Positions 31,557 to 43,122 of a DNA stretch of 64,000 nucleotides are shown piece by piece (within the stretch, counting starts at the first letter, position 1; the number at the start of each line of letters is the position of its first letter). The position numbers and the translations under genes were made by a program. This stretch comes from Asterella californica (taxonomy: Eukaryota; Streptophyta; Marchantiopsida; Marchantiales; Aytoniaceae): positions 21,550,001 through 21,614,000 of the forward strand of contig JAYKYS010000005.1 of NCBI GenBank assembly GCA_036924285.1. The letters are read 5' to 3'. Below the pieces are notes generated by a model. It did no database searches. It saw only the letters and a list, made by a program, of their open reading frames with translations, and was not told where the DNA came from.

Positions 31557-34500
31557 GAAGGAGAAGGAGATTGACAAAAAACAATGCACAACTGATTGTC
31601 GTGGATGGAGTCTTGGAAGGGACCCAGGTGAGAGTACTAATCGATCCTGGTGCAACAGAGAACTTTTTGTCTCGATCGACTGCTATGAAGTTGGGAATGG
31701 AGTTAGAAAGTGATGAGAGTGAAGAGGTGGAACTGCCCAATGGACAGACTGAGAAGATCGAATCTCTACCTCGAAAGATAGAACTTACTTTAGGTGAATA
31801 TCGTGAAGATATTGAGTGGCGAGTGATCACATTAGCCCGTTATGATGTCATATTGGGTATGCCGTGGATGGAGCAGTATAATCCCGAAGTGGATTGGCGA
31901 AGAAAAGTGGTGAAAACCAAACAGTGGAAAATCTTCGGAGATAGAGTGAGATCTCGAAGACAGAACTTGCCTTTGTATGTAATAGGTACAAGTGCTATAC
32001 GTAACAACGATGTCTGTTTTTTGGGTTTAATAAGAGAAGTCCCGAGTGCACGACTCGACGGGCAGATACCAGACAGCTTGACTGGAGTGATAGCAGAATA
32101 TGGGGATGTCTTTCCTGATGATCTTCCTTCAGGATTACCACCAAAACGAAGGATTGACCACAAAATCGAGGTGATTCCAGGGAGCACCCCTCCTTGTAAG
32201 GCCCCATACAGACTAGCGCCACATGAATTGGAGGAGTGCAAGGCGCAAATCGAGGAGATGTTACAAAAAGGGTTCATCCAACCCAGCGTGTCACCATATG
32301 GAGCTCCAGTCCTTTTTGTTAAGAAAAAGGATAACAGCCTACGGATGTGCATCGATTACCGAGCACTCAATCAACAAACGGTGAAGAATAAGTATCCACT
32401 ACCTCGGATGGATGACTTGTTCGACCAACTCGAAGGAGCAAAGTACTTCACGAAGCTAGACTTGCGGAGCGGGTACAACCAGATTCGAATCGCTGATGAA
32501 GATGTGGAAAAGACTGCCTTTCGAACAAGGTATGGTCACTTCGAATACTTAGTAATGCCATTTGGTCTCACAAATGCACCGGCCACCTTCATGGGCCTGA
32601 TGAATGACATATTCCGTCCGTACTTAGACAGATCAGTCGTTGTATTTCTTGACGACATCCTAGTCTATAGCAAAACTATGGAGGACCATGTGCACCATTT
32701 GAGAGAGGTTCTCCAAGTACTCCGCCAAAATAAATTGTACGCCAAAATTTCAAAATGTGAATTTGGCAAGACGGAGGTGGACTACTTAGGACACAGAGTG
32801 AGTGCAGAAGGCATACAAGTAATGGCCGATAAAATAGCTGTCATCCAACAATGGAAGGCTCCAGAAGATCAGACCCAACTTAAGAGCTTCTTGGGATTGA
32901 CAGGATTTTATCGTAGATTTGTTAAGCATTTTGCCAAGCTTGCACAACCACTAACTGCCCTGTTAGGCAAAGGCAAGAAATGGATGTGGGGAACAGCGCA
33001 AGAAGTAGGTTTTCAAGCATTGAAAACCGCGCTACTACATGCTCCGATCCTCAAGTGGTACGACCCAAAAAAACCTATCAAGTTAGCAACGGACGCATCA
33101 GGCACGGCAGTAGGGGCGGTGTTGCAGCAAGAATGGAAGGATGGTTGGCATCCAATTGCATACTTCTCTCGGAAGTTGTTACCAGCAGAACAAAACTATC
33201 ACACCACCGAGAGAGAAGAATTGGCGATAGTTCTCGCTACTAAGCATTGGAAGCACTATCTAGGGGAGAAGGCTTTTGTGGTCGAGACAGACCACAAACC
33301 TTTAGTCTATTTGGAGACGCAGAAGGATCTCTCAAAGAGACAAATCCGTTGGGCAGAATGGAGGCAGCGATTCAACATGACCATCACGTACGTTGAGGGC
33401 AAGAAGCAAATTGCTGATGCATTAACCCGCATGCCTATGGTGCATAACATAGTCTCTGAAGTCAAGGTGAATTCTGACTTCTGGACAAAATTGATCGAGG
33501 GCACAAAATCGGATGCACAGACTGTCGCAGCAAAACCTTCAAGAACCATCACCCGCAACCATGGTTTGGTATTCCATGAAGGGAAGTTATGGATCCCAGA
33601 TGATCCAGAACTACGTACCACCATACTAACTGAATGTCACGATTCAGCCATTGCAGGACACATGGGGGCAGAAAAGACGTTAGAAGCAGTCCAACGAGTG
33701 TTCTATTGGCCCAAGATGGCAGAGGATGTTGCAGTATACACTCGGAGTTGTGCAATGTGTCAACAAAATAAGGCTACAAATCAAGCACCCTCCGGTCTCC
33801 TTCAACCCCTCCCGATCCCTTCCAAACGTTGGGAACATGTTAGTATGGACTTAGTGTGTGAACTTCCCATGACGAGCTCAGGTTTTGACTCCATCGTCGT
33901 CTTCGTCGATAAGCTTAGCAAGATGATCCATCTTCGACCGACCACGAAAGACGTCTCAGCACCGCAACTTGCTCAGATATATTTGAACACCATTTTTGCT
34001 CAGCACGGTCTATCACGAGTGCTTATAACAGATAGAGGTCCTCAGTTTACGAGCATGTTTTGGAGAACCCTATTTGGTCTGTTCAAGACCAAACTTGTCA
34101 TGTCTACGGCTTATCACCCACAGACCGATGGACAAACCGAAAGAGCCAATCGCACCATTGAAGACATGCTACGAGCCTTTACTCTGGAGGAGCAAGCGAA
34201 GTGGGACACTTTACTCCCTTTGGTAGAATTTGCCTACAACAACTCCCTCAATGCATCTACTCGTGAAACACCTTTTTATCTCATGTACGGCGAACATCCT
34301 CTCACACCAGCAAGTTTGACACGATTCAGCACGACGTCGTCAGTCAACACCAAAGTGGATGCTGTTAATGAATTCGTTGCACGAATTCAACAAGGAGTGG
34401 ACAAAGCTAAGGTGAAACTACAAGTTGCTCAGAACCGACAAAAGCAATATGCCGATGGACACCGTCGGCATGAAGAGTTCACGATTGGTGATCAAGTTTG

Positions 34501-34930
34501 GTTATCCACAACCAACCTTACTCTGATCGGCAGTCGTAAATTCAACCCTCGCTTCATCGGGCCTTTCTCTGTTGTCCGGAGAATTGGAGCAGTGGCATAT
34601 CAACTCGAACTTCCACCCCACATGAAGATTCATCCGGTTTTTCATGTGTCTTTATTACGGCGATATACACCACGACCTCCTCAATTTGGCAATTCGCAAG
34701 AGTCGCGACCACTGCCTCAAATTATCGATGGCGAGGAAGAGTTTGAAGTGGAATGCATCTTAAAGAAACGTGTTCGTGGGACTCGTCATCAACGGGTAGA
34801 TTATTTGGTCAAATGGAAAGGCTATCCATTACATGAAGCAACATGGGAACCTGCAACCAATCTTGCACATGCCCCACTCATAGTGCAAGCTTTCGAACAG
34901 CAGTTGAGCAACGAGGACGTTGCTTCTTAA
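31493..34930 (+). CDS. Chromovirus Pol with chromodomain (-1 frame)
   Basis: The frame is open from the frameshift site to TAA at 34930; about 1119 codons from 31571. Order: a basic linker (GEGRRRR); protease with the variant active site DPGA ([13 protein letters not shown]); RT with [10 protein letters not shown] and catalytic FLDDILVYS near 32650; RNase H ([11 protein letters not shown]); integrase HHCC ([16 protein letters not shown] and CAMCQQNK), [19 protein letters not shown], and [14 protein letters not shown] module [12 protein letters not shown]-terminal chromodomain ([12 protein letters not shown], then [17 protein letters not shown]). The chromodomain probably targets integration to heterochromatin by binding methylated histone H3 (family knowledge). 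There is no ATG at its start, so it depends on frameshifting from Gag. Confidence 0.95.
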   Translation, partial: RRTPVNAPRGLTGARREKKGEGRRRRLTKNNAQLIVVDGVLEGTQVRVLIDPGATENFLSRSTAMKLGMELESDESEEVELPNGQTEKIESLPRKIELTLGEYREDIEWRVITLARYDVILGMPWMEQYNPEVDWRRKVVKTKQWKIFGDRVRSRRQNLPLYVIGTSAIRNNDVCFLGLIREVPSARLDGQIPDSLTGVIAEYGDVFPDDLPSGLPPKRRIDHKIEVIPGSTPPCKAPYRLAPHELEECKAQIEEMLQKGFIQPSVSPYGAPVLFVKKKDNSLRMCIDYRALNQQTVKNKYPLPRMDDLFDQLEGAKYFTKLDLRSGYNQIRIADEDVEKTAFRTRYGHFEYLVMPFGLTNAPATFMGLMNDIFRPYLDRSVVVFLDDILVYSKTMEDHVHHLREVLQVLRQNKLYAKISKCEFGKTEVDYLGHRVSAEGIQVMADKIAVIQQWKAPEDQTQLKSFLGLTGFYRRFVKHFAKLAQPLTALLGKGKKWMWGTAQEVGFQALKTALLHAPILKWYDPKKPIKLATDASGTAVGAVLQQEWKDGWHPIAYFSRKLLPAEQNYHTTEREELAIVLATKHWKHYLGEKAFVVETDHKPLVYLETQKDLSKRQIRWAEWRQRFNMTITYVEGKKQIADALTRMPMVHNIVSEVKVNSDFWTKLIEGTKSDAQTVAAKPSRTITRNHGLVFHEGKLWIPDDPELRTTILTECHDSAIAGHMGAEKTLEAVQRVFYWPKMAEDVAVYTRSCAMCQQNKATNQAPSGLLQPLPIPSKRWEHVSMDLVCELPMTSSGFDSIVVFVDKLSKMIHLRPTTKDVSAPQLAQIYLNTIFAQHGLSRVLITDRGPQFTSMFWRTLFGLFKTKLVMSTAYHPQTDGQTERANRTIEDMLRAFTLEEQAKWDTLLPLVEFAYNNSLNASTRETPFYLMYGEHPLTPASLTRFSTTSSVNTKVDAVNEFVARIQQGVDKAKVKLQVAQNRQKQYADGHRRHEEFTIGDQVWLSTTNLTLIGSRKFNPRFIGPFSVVRRIGAVAYQLELPPHMKIHPVFHVSLLRRYTPRPPQFGNSQESRPLPQIIDGEEEFEVECILKKRVRGTRHQRVDYLVKWKGYPLHEATWEPATNLAHAPLIVQAFEQQLSNEDVAS

Positions 34931-34943
34931 AAGGGGGGAGGTT
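34929..34943 (+). promoter_or_regulatory. Chromovirus polypurine tract
   Basis: AAAAGGGGGGAGGTT directly before the 3' LTR, overlapping the pol stop codon. Confidence 0.88.
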
Positions 34944-35450
34944 TGTAATAAGTAGAGTCCTACTTATCAACTAGAGGAGAAATTGGTTTGGTAGAAGTCC
35001 TTGGTATAAGAATTAGTTACGGCTAAGTTGGCCGAAGAATACATGCAGCAAATAGTACTTCTACCAATAGGCGAGTGCGCCAAAAGTCCGCCGGGAAACT
35101 TCCAGAAGGAAGTTTCTAGAATGAAGCTTCTAGAACTTTCCAGCCAGGAAGCTTCCAGAAAGAAGTTTCTAGAAAGAAGCTTCTAGAACTTTCCAGCCGG
35201 GAAGCTTCCAGAAGGAAGTTTCTAGAAAGAAGCTTCTAGAACTTTCCAGCGAGCCTTCTACGTGGCTCATTCTGAACCTCTAGATGTTGTTCTAGATCTA
35301 AGGCTGCATGTAAGCCACATCAGCGATCCGCGTGAGAGATGAGCATTGGCCGGAAGCTGATCATGTACTATTCCTCTCACTATATAAAGGCTGCGAATGC
35401 ACCACCACGGGCATTCGAGTTTCGAGTTCACTCTAGAGCCTCATCTTACA
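34944..35450 (+). repeat. Chromovirus 3' LTR
   Basis: 507 bp, read as identical to the 5' LTR, with the same heat-shock-element array (35093-35251). Duplication CCACC follows at 35451-35455. Confidence 0.94.
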
Positions 35451-35455
35451 CCACC

Positions 35456-37400
35456 AATACTATCCTTGGAGTAAGCTATGTGTACGCTTCACTCCAAAAT
35501 GTCCCAACTCCTCATGGGCATGTCGTACTAACTGTGCCCTCTGGGATGGATGTGGCACTATCCGTACCCTCCCATCATCCCACACTCGAAGTACATGTCG
35601 TCCTTCTCGTCAAAATCTCTTCGCTCGTTGAAGGACACGATCTCGCTCCTTGGCACTTACTGTGCCTACTACCACACCAGTACGTAGATACTCCATCACG
35701 GTCACATCATCATGGATATCTCGCTGGTATGGAACACCATCTCCACGTCATGATCTAGAGACTCATCATTTACTCTCTGACCAGAGAAAGATACGACTTG
35801 GCCCTCCATACTAGAGTTCATGGCCAACACACAAAGAAAGGCAGATGCATGCCACCCTGGCACTATCTCCTCATCAACCTTGTCATGCCATCGAGCCCCA
35901 GTCTGATCCTGCTGACTCGTGCATGGGTTGCGACTCAATCCATCGATATCTAAGTTTGCAACTCCAGCTCTATGTACTACCTGGAAGTCATACTCCTGTA
36001 AGATCAGAGCCCATCGTGCAAGCTTCCCTGAAAGCTTATCGGACTTCATCAACCACTTGGGCGGCTGGTGATCAGTGATGAGAGTAAAGGGGTTCCCAAA
36101 TAGATAACATCGAAAGTGTGCAACATCCCACACTACCGCCAAACACTCTCCCTCATACGAACTATACCTCGTCTCTGCTGAATTGTTGGAGCGACTGACA
36201 TACGCTACCACAAACTCCTTTTTCTCATCATCATGCTGAGTCAACACTGCTCCAAGTCCCAACATACTCCAATCGGTGTGCAGTTGGAAAGGACGCCCCC
36301 TAACGGGTCTCCTCAAGATGGGAGCAGATGTCAACCTATCCTTGAGCTCTACAAAAGCTCGCTCTTGCTCATCTCCCCACTGCCACTCCTGGTCCACCTT
36401 CATCAGCTTGGTCAATGGCTTCGCAATTGCACTAAATCCCTTCACGTATCGACGATAAAAGTTCGCCAAAACAACAAATGCTCGAACTCAACTCACATCT
36501 GTGGGACGTGGGATACGTGCAATAGCCTCAACCTTCGTCTGTTGAACACCCAACCCACCTGGATAGATGGTGTGGCCCGGATACTCTACCAACTCCTGGA
36601 AGAACTTACACTTCCCAGGGTGTAACTTCAACCCATGAGCTCTCAACCGCTCAAACACATCCTGTAAATGTCTCTCGTGCTCCTCCACTGTAGCACTATA
36701 GACTAAGATGTCATCAATATAACATCTGACAAAATCCAATCCTGCTAGAATTCTGTCTATCACCCTTTGGAACTCAGCAGGGGCGTTCTTCAACCCAAAT
36801 GGTAAGAACCGCCACTGATACAAACAATCTTTGCCGTGAGAGTCAATTCCCCAGAATGCTATCTTGGACTTATCTTCTTCTCTCACTGGCAACTGATGAT
36901 ACCCTGCTCGAAGATCCAAAGTACTGAAGACCTTCACATGCCCCACTGCATCAAAGATCTCCTCAAGTGTCGGCATGGCATACTTATCGGACTTCGTCTG
37001 CCGATTGATAGGACGGTAGTCCCCACACATCATTCTATCCGTTTAGTTGCCATACATATCCTTCTTGGCTGGCATAACTGTGGCAGATGCATACTCTCCA
37101 TGAGACATCTACCAACCCTACCTCCCACAAGTCTTGAGTCTGACTCTGGATCAAGGCTCTCTCCATGTCACTGTACCTGTAAGGACGTCGAAAGATTAGC
37201 GTGTCATTAGCCAAGTCGATCCGTATACCAGGTCCCTTCAAGGTACCCAAATCCTTCATACTGAAGGCAAAACAATTCCTGTAACTCTTCAGGAATCTTT
37301 GGACTCTTCGTCTCTCCTCTCCTATAAGCTTGGGTCCAATCTCTGGCTCCCAAGTATCCTCTGTCACCATGCTAGAGATAGAAGACGAAGTCGTTGACTG
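35456..37400 (-). pseudogene. Copy A RT, RNase H and integrase N-terminus
   Basis: From 37400 leftwards: a pre-RT segment (DTWEPEIGPKLIGEERRRV) in frame with the methyltransferase, RT (STLDLRAGYHQLPV, FLPFGLKNAPAEF, catalytic YIDDILVYS), the RT connection (VRAFVVLANFYRRYV), RNase H (LHTDWSMLGLGAVL, ITDHQPPKWLMK), then a spacer to the integrase zinc domain and the chromovirus at 35455. Lesions: a frameshift near 37090-37100, a stop at 37035, TGA at 36488-36490 where copy B has CGA, and a deletion and frameshift near 35750. The RT active site itself is preserved. Cannot yield functional Pol. Confidence 0.88.
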
Positions 37401-38624
37401 CTATCTTGCAGCCTGTGGAGCAGTTTCCTTCTGCTCACCACCAACAACCTCCACCGCTACTGTGCGTAAAACTTCTGCAGTTCTAGCTGCAAGCTCCACA
37501 TTCTCTCCTATGACATCCCATGATGTCCAAGGATGACGAACTCCACGTGCCTCGCCCCCAGCCTTTGCCTCCACCGACTCGGTAGGCAAAGAGCTCAAGA
37601 GTGCTCGAGCAGTAACATCTATCGATCGCATCCGGCACTGTTCAGCCAATCCAAGGCTAACAATCCATGTCAAGCAATTCAAGTCCATTGCTTGACCCAA
37701 TACTTGACGACGTGAAGCCTCCGACATCGAAGCTACTGCCGTCGTACCCGTAGCGAAACCCATCGCTCGCTCTCGCTTATCGGCATTGGGCTCCACCAAC
37801 TGCCGTAATTGAGCATCCCACACAAGCCCAGGTCCTCCATCTCTGTAAGCATGTGGCGCTGGAAAGCTCACCAACGTGGACAACGCTACCATGGGCCGTC
37901 TCACTAGGTTCACCACTGCCATGAGTGACCTATCGACGACTCTCACTACTTGAGATCGTCGTCCTGCATCCAAGATGCTATCAACCGTGAGATGCGCTGG
38001 TCGTCTCACTCCATCGTGTGCGCGCTTAAGCACCTCTCTCGGTAACAAGTTCGTCCACAACAACCGTGGACGATGTGCACGAGATCCTACTCTCGCTGCA
38101 TCCAACAACACTGCTGGTCCAACCCAAGACTGCACTTGGTGCACACTCGTCATCATCTGTGTACGAGCATCATCCAGCAAAGGAACGTTCTCCAAGATGT
38201 ACGCTGGAGAATCCACCTGTTGCATCTGGAGATGTCGTAAGATCCGTAACATCTCCCAGAACATCCTAGATCGTGGGTCATGTAAATCCTGACCTCTCCC
38301 AGCACGCGTGTGACCTTGACATGGCCATCCGGCTATCACCAAGTGAATGGTGCCCACAAACGTAAGATCTTGCACCCCCAGCAGTGAAATATATGACGGT
38401 AATGCTTGCTGATATCCTCTAACAGCTGATATGGACAACAACTCAGGATATCTCTGCACCAAACGTGTCACATGTCGCAATGAGATGCGTCTCGCAATCT
38501 CATCTCTCTCCACATACAAGTATCGCTGTACTTGTATGCCTGCTTGCAATACCGCAGTCAAACCTGTGCTGATCCCTCCAAACAGCTCCAGCACACATAC
38601 ACCCTCCTCTGGATACTGCCACAC
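37401..38624 (-). CDS. Cytosine-C5 DNA methyltransferase domain of copy A
   Basis: An open frame of 407 codons with the ordered C5 methyltransferase motifs: I (LELFGGISTGL, residues 13-23; SAM binding), IV (GWPCQ, catalytic Cys102), VI (ENV, 145-147), VIII (SRAHRPR, 181-187), IX (RERAMGF, 284-290) and X (GQAMD, 310-314). By family it would transfer methyl from SAM to cytosine in DNA. The PCQ loop is unlike the PCN of DNMT3. The first codon shown is GTG and no nearby ATG exists, so it would be made as part of a Gag-protease-methyltransferase polyprotein. It lies between protease and RT and ends at a UAG after which RT continues in frame. An 8-nt insertion upstream (near 38653-38660) puts it out of frame with gag here, so this copy may not be expressed. 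Confidence 0.9.
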   Translation of the reverse strand: MWQYPEEGVCVLELFGGISTGLTAVLQAGIQVQRYLYVERDEIARRISLRHVTRLVQRYPELLSISAVRGYQQALPSYISLLGVQDLTFVGTIHLVIAGWPCQGHTRAGRGQDLHDPRSRMFWEMLRILRHLQMQQVDSPAYILENVPLLDDARTQMMTSVHQVQSWVGPAVLLDAARVGSRAHRPRLLWTNLLPREVLKRAHDGVRRPAHLTVDSILDAGRRSQVVRVVDRSLMAVVNLVRRPMVALSTLVSFPAPHAYRDGGPGLVWDAQLRQLVEPNADKRERAMGFATGTTAVASMSEASRRQVLGQAMDLNCLTWIVSLGLAEQCRMRSIDVTARALLSSLPTESVEAKAGGEARGVRHPWTSWDVIGENVELAARTAEVLRTVAVEVVGGEQKETAPQAAR

Positions 38625-38651
38625 AATAGGAGCGTATCCAACGGTGATAAG

Positions 38652-41400
38652 GTCACAGGGCCAGTAGCAAGAACAACCTTTTTTTCATCTACTGGTGGTA
38701 CAAAGGCTTCACTCCAAGCCTACTGCACCAACTGATCAGCATATTGCTGCAACTCTCCACTCGAACTCCAAAGTGGAACATCCAAGGCAGATGGTACTAA
38801 CGTAGACATGCTAGGCATGTCGTCCACCTCCTCAAAGATCGGAGTATCCTCCGCATGGGCATTGCCCTCCAACAACTCGTCCGGCCAAGTGATGACCGAA
38901 CTGAATCCTGCAACAGATGTCATCGTCCCTAGTGTAGACTCCGTCGTCTTAACTCTAGCACTGAACCGCATTGGTAAGCGGTTCACTCGTCCCTCATCGG
39001 ACTACCAACCTGGTCTGTAAGATGCTGTCTCCGTCCAATAGTCGATCACAAACCCCATAGGGTACAACACAGCACCTCCCACCAATACATCATAAGACTC
39101 TGCGGTTGTAACGATGGCCTTGGTCCTCACCATAGAGCCATCCGTGGGGTGATCTGGTCGAACTCTCACCGTCAACATCTCACGTGTCATGTGTAAAGCC
39201 GTACCTCCTGATCCCCCAAGAGATGTCTGCAACTGGAATGGACATCTCTCTATCTCGGACTTCTTCCGATCCAAACCAATACACGCCGCCTTTCCCAACA
39301 TCAACGGTTGGGCTCCAGAGTCTAACAAGACCTTCTGAGGTCGATACACTTTTCCTGAAGGTGCCACCAAACAGAAGATACCACTTTTGTTGTCCAACAA
39401 CACCACACCTGGTGCCAAACCAGCACGGTCAATCGCCGGCCTAGCTGGTAACTCATCTAACCTAGCAGCCGCCGCTTGCCAAGTACCATTGGTAGCTGTC
39501 ATGATCCTCGACTCCATGGACACGTCTACCGCCTCTCGCTGAACTACTTCAGCACTAGAGGTAACTACATCCTCGCTCTCGCTGAGCGTGGCCGCCAATT
39601 GGAACACTGGAGCCAAGTTGACTCCCAATGTCCTCATATCCGTGGCTGAGAATAGTGGAGCTCGCAAAACTGCTGTAGCCGTCCCCAACATCGGGTTCGA
39701 CGTCGCATCCACAGACGTCGAAGATGGACTCACATCACACCCACTCTTGGATGTCGATGCCTCCAACTCTACTGCACCATCGATAGGTCGTTTAGGAACC
39801 ATAGATGTGATCCTCAACGCCTCTGATAACGTGAACGACTGGGGAAGCCTGGCCTGTCTATCAGCCTCTCCGCGTTGTGGATCCAACTCCACTGACGCAC
39901 CTCGTGACTCAGAGGCACGTACTGCACCTCTAGTCACTGCCGCAGATGCCTCAATCTGCGCCACACCAGCCATGAAGTCGAAGTCACCTCCTTCTCCTCC
40001 GTAAGACGTGGAAGCCTCTGTTCCACTTGATCTCCGCTGAGCCATAGCCATACTAGCTATCCTCTGCTCCAACTGCTCAATCCGAGCAGCCATACATGTT
40101 TCTGACGTCGTAGCAGGCGGTGGACTTATCGGTCCTCTCCAGGGTGCTGGACCTCTACCTCCAGCTCGACCACCACGGCCTCCTTGAGCTCCTCCGCCTC
40201 GTCCACGATCAGCCTTCTCTTGCCGCAACTCGGGATGGAGATCAAAACAACGGTCACTACTGTGATCAGGTCGTCCGCAATGCTCACATTGCCTAGGTGC
40301 TGCCCACCAGATCCTCCAACACCTCCCTGAGATCGTGACTGCTCCACACGATCCTTACCATCACCACCACCACCACGCTGTTGCGTAGCCTATGATCCTC
40401 GAGAAGAGGTGGTCGCTCCATATGGTGTCTCCTTGCTGAACCCAGCAACCACCACCCTCTCCTCCACCATGTTGAGCTCAATCCGCCCAGCCAGACTGAA
40501 GACAACCGCCAACGTCGGAGCGATATCTCTAAGAAGAGTAGCATCTCTAACTCTCCTACGCATCTCCCGGTCTAGTATCCCATACCAGAACTGGACTGCT
40601 TGTGCTTCCGTCACCGCTGATCAACCGCCTCATGCGAGTAAACGCCTCGCGTAGGCTCTCTCCAGTCTTCCGCTAGAACTCCTGCAGACTCCTCAACTTG
40701 TCGGTCCGCACACCCTGATAGTTCTTCCTCAAACATTGGAAGAACTGGACCACAAGGTTAAACCCTGGTGGTATCCCGCTCACACTACCACCTGCTCCAC
40801 TACCTGTTGACGCACCGCTGGTAGTAGGTACTCCGCCATCTGTGGCTGTACCACTGCTACTGACACCCGAACTCGCAGGTGCTACGCCTCTCGAAACTGC
40901 GCCAGTAGTGATAGAAACGTAATTGAGAGACCAATGTTGTCTCCACAACTCGATCTCAACACTGTAATCTCGCCTGAACTCATGATAATCGTCCATCGGC
41001 GGTCCCTCCAAGTGCTGGAACAAACCCTTCCACGCCATGAAGGGTGTAAACAACTATGGGTTCCGCATCTGCTGCAGATCGCACCAACTGTCGAACTCCT
41101 GGATGAAGTCATCCAGCTCAATGGTACCAACTGTACTCGAGTAACGTCAAGGTCCCTTCGTGGCCCCATAGATCTCGTCCATGTCCCACAACAACGGTGT
41201 GGCGACACTAGACTCACCACCAGAAAACGCGCTGTCTGCGTCTGACTCGTCCTCTGGAACAACCGACAGCAATGGTGTAGATAGTCGATACCTCACCCCA
41301 CTCCGTGTATACCCACTGTCTGAGAAGTCCCCACCAGAACCTCCCGAGAACTCCGTGATGAGAGAATCTCGCTAACACACTCCCCAACTGGAATGTCGCA
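38652..41400 (-). pseudogene. Copy A Gag and protease
   Basis: Leftwards from about 41400: N-terminal acidic Gag segment (VVPEDESDADSAF, ATPLLWDMDEIY), capsid-like region (LFTPFMAWKGLFQHLEG, EIELWRQHW), a helical region (QAVQFWYGILDREMRRRV), a Gly/Arg-rich stretch (RGGGAQGGRGGRAGGRG), a coiled coil, and an aspartic protease (KVLLDSGAQPLMLG near 39310-39330). Lesions: TGA at 41147-41149, TAG at 41054-41056, frameshifts near 40620-40680, a deletion near 40300 that removes the zinc knuckle still present in copy B, TAG at 39002-39004 shared with copy B, and TAG at 38720-38722. Dead. Confidence 0.82.
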
Positions 41401-41800
41401 ATCCTCGTCACCACCGTAACCACCACTTGCCTAACCCCGCTCCTACTGAGCTCACTTATCTCCTACTAGGACGGTCAAGATAAGGACAACTTGTACCTGC
41501 CATCACCACAAGCAGCCTCCCACGATCTGTTGGTCGTCACTCCAACCGCATCGTGAGAGAGACAAAGGTAGTCTGACTGATCCGCAACTCCAGTCTCACT
41601 ACCGACAGCACACTGGAGTGAACGCACTCCGGAAATCAAGCGCCAACACAAGCAAACGCGGCGCACAAACAGGAAGCAGAATATGGAGGGGTTCCAACCA
41701 CAAGAAGTCCAAACGATAACCCTCCACACTCAAACATTCACTTAAAGAGAAACCCAGCCCCACTCGGACTGACGTCTCCTCGTCGGTGACCACATGCACA
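41401..41800 (-). other. Copy A leader with a 66-codon ORF (41599-41799)
   Basis: This is untranslated leader before gag. A 66-codon minus-strand ORF (MHVVTDEETSVRVG... FTPVCCR) is kept at the same length in copy B at 60389-60589 with about five residue changes. Both copies are otherwise close in DNA, so the ORF may be conserved only by recency. Confidence 0.45.
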
Positions 41801-43111
41801 ATATATGATCACCAAATGTCGTAACTGACACTGGAGGTCACTAACTAGATGTCCACACCTCTAGTAGCTCCAAAAACATCCACGTGGTAGCTCTACTAGC
41901 TCACCCAAGACAACTTCCATCAATTGTCTCTATACACGTCTCTACGGTATAGGCAAGCACTACCACAACTATAGCTTACCCCTAATACTATGAGGTCACC
42001 CTACCACTCCTCTAGGGACATGCGAGAAGGTCTCCTACTACCTTATACAAGTCCATAAGTACTTGCACGCATACCTGTAGGACACCAAGAGCTATTGGTC
42101 TAGTGGTAAAGCCAAAGCTAAGACTACAGAGTTAGGAGTCCAGGTCTAGGAATAGTGTTGGGATGGATGACCAGCTGGTTTTATCCTTCTCACACAACTG
42201 AAGCTTGGATACCTCTCTCACGCACGCCAGCAAGCTGGCTTACGGCGGACTCAGGCTCAGGCTCAGGCTCAGGCTCTGCTCCGCCTCCGCACTCTCGCAC
42301 TCCGCTCTCACGCCTCCGCACTCACGCACCTCCGCTCCTCGAAGCCTCTAAACGTCTCCTAACACGCACTCCACACCTCGACACTCCCGCTCACTCTCCG
42401 CTCCGCTCCGTTTGAAGTAGAGTAGAACAGGTACAACACACCAGAAGAGGCTTGGCTCCACCTCGAATTGCAGAAGATTGCACCAAAAGAGGCTCCAAAA
42501 CAGCTTGCGGGTGCACACGGGTGACCAAAATCTGACATAAAACAGCAAGAACACCCAAATCCAACCCGAACACCACCACAACAGATTCACGAATGCACAA
42601 GACACACTTCACGAATGCACACACACACACAACAAACTCCTAATCTCGAGTTTCCACACGAAATTGCACCAAAATCTGACGTAACTAGCCTTTTTGCACT
42701 TGCGAGTGTCACGACAGCGAACTTCGACATGCCATAACTTCTTCAATCCTTGGTCAAACTCCACGAAACTTAGTGCACTAGAATCGTCTCTCAAATGCGC
42801 TTCCAAAGAGTCCACTCCGGCCCCACATTGACAAGTACTCCGTCTGCCACGCCCAAACACGCAATCCAGCTCCAACAAGATACTTCAAGAACATTCCGTA
42901 AAATTTCTGTAGCGCTTCCGCATGACAGAAATCTCCACTCGACCCCAACAACAGCAAATCGATCTGCGACCAGCAATGTAGCATGCGCCCGCACACCTCG
43001 ATCACAGCTCCAAACAATCAAGCACGAACGACAACGCCTGAAGATACCAGCAGACGATTTCAGATTTCAGATCAGCGAGCTCTTACTGAACTCCGCCTCG
43101 ACCTGCACTCA
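41801..43111. mobile_element. 1.3-kb segment present only in copy A
   Basis: Copy B joins CACATGCACA directly to GTTCTTCGAG (60581-60600). Copy A has 1.31 kb between the same two sequences, so this is an insertion in A or a deletion in B. TGCAC occurs on both sides (41795-41799 and near 43104-43108), a possible 5-bp duplication. No coding domain is recognised. It holds a CTCAGG hexamer run (42250-42276), a CACGC/CTCCGC-rich stretch (42215-42400) and a pol-III-like sequence at 42089-42180. Confidence 0.5.
42089..42180 (+). ncRNA. Possible degenerate tRNA- or 5S-related sequence (SINE remnant)
   Basis: TTGGTCTAGTGGTAA (42095-42109) matches a tRNA A-box. About 45 nt on, GAATAGTGTTGGGATGGATGA resembles the 5S rRNA C-box region (typically GAGTAGTACTAGGATGGGTGA). 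Overall similarity is only moderate. No target duplication or tail was resolved. Confidence 0.3.
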
Positions 43112-43122
43112 GTTCTTCGAGT

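Larger units (their letters stand above)
29287..35450 (+). mobile_element. Chromovirus (chromodomain Gypsy), complete and young
   Basis: 6164 bp with 507-bp LTRs (29287-29793 and 34944-35450) that I read as identical, and the 5-bp duplication CCACC (29282-29286 and 35451-35455). Copy B has the uninterrupted site (GCCACCAATACTGTCC near 43670). It has an initiator tRNA-Met primer site, two small leader ORFs, gag, pol with a chromodomain, and a strong polypurine tract. It resembles the Tcn1-type chromoviruses known from mosses and fungi (family knowledge). With intact frames and a heat-shock-element LTR it is likely competent. Confidence 0.95.

Noticed and set aside
39002..39004. In-frame TAG after the protease, shared with copy B, as a second readthrough stop
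   Set aside because: The following bases do not match a known readthrough context, and copy B adds an adjacent TGA; it is more likely an inherited nonsense mutation.
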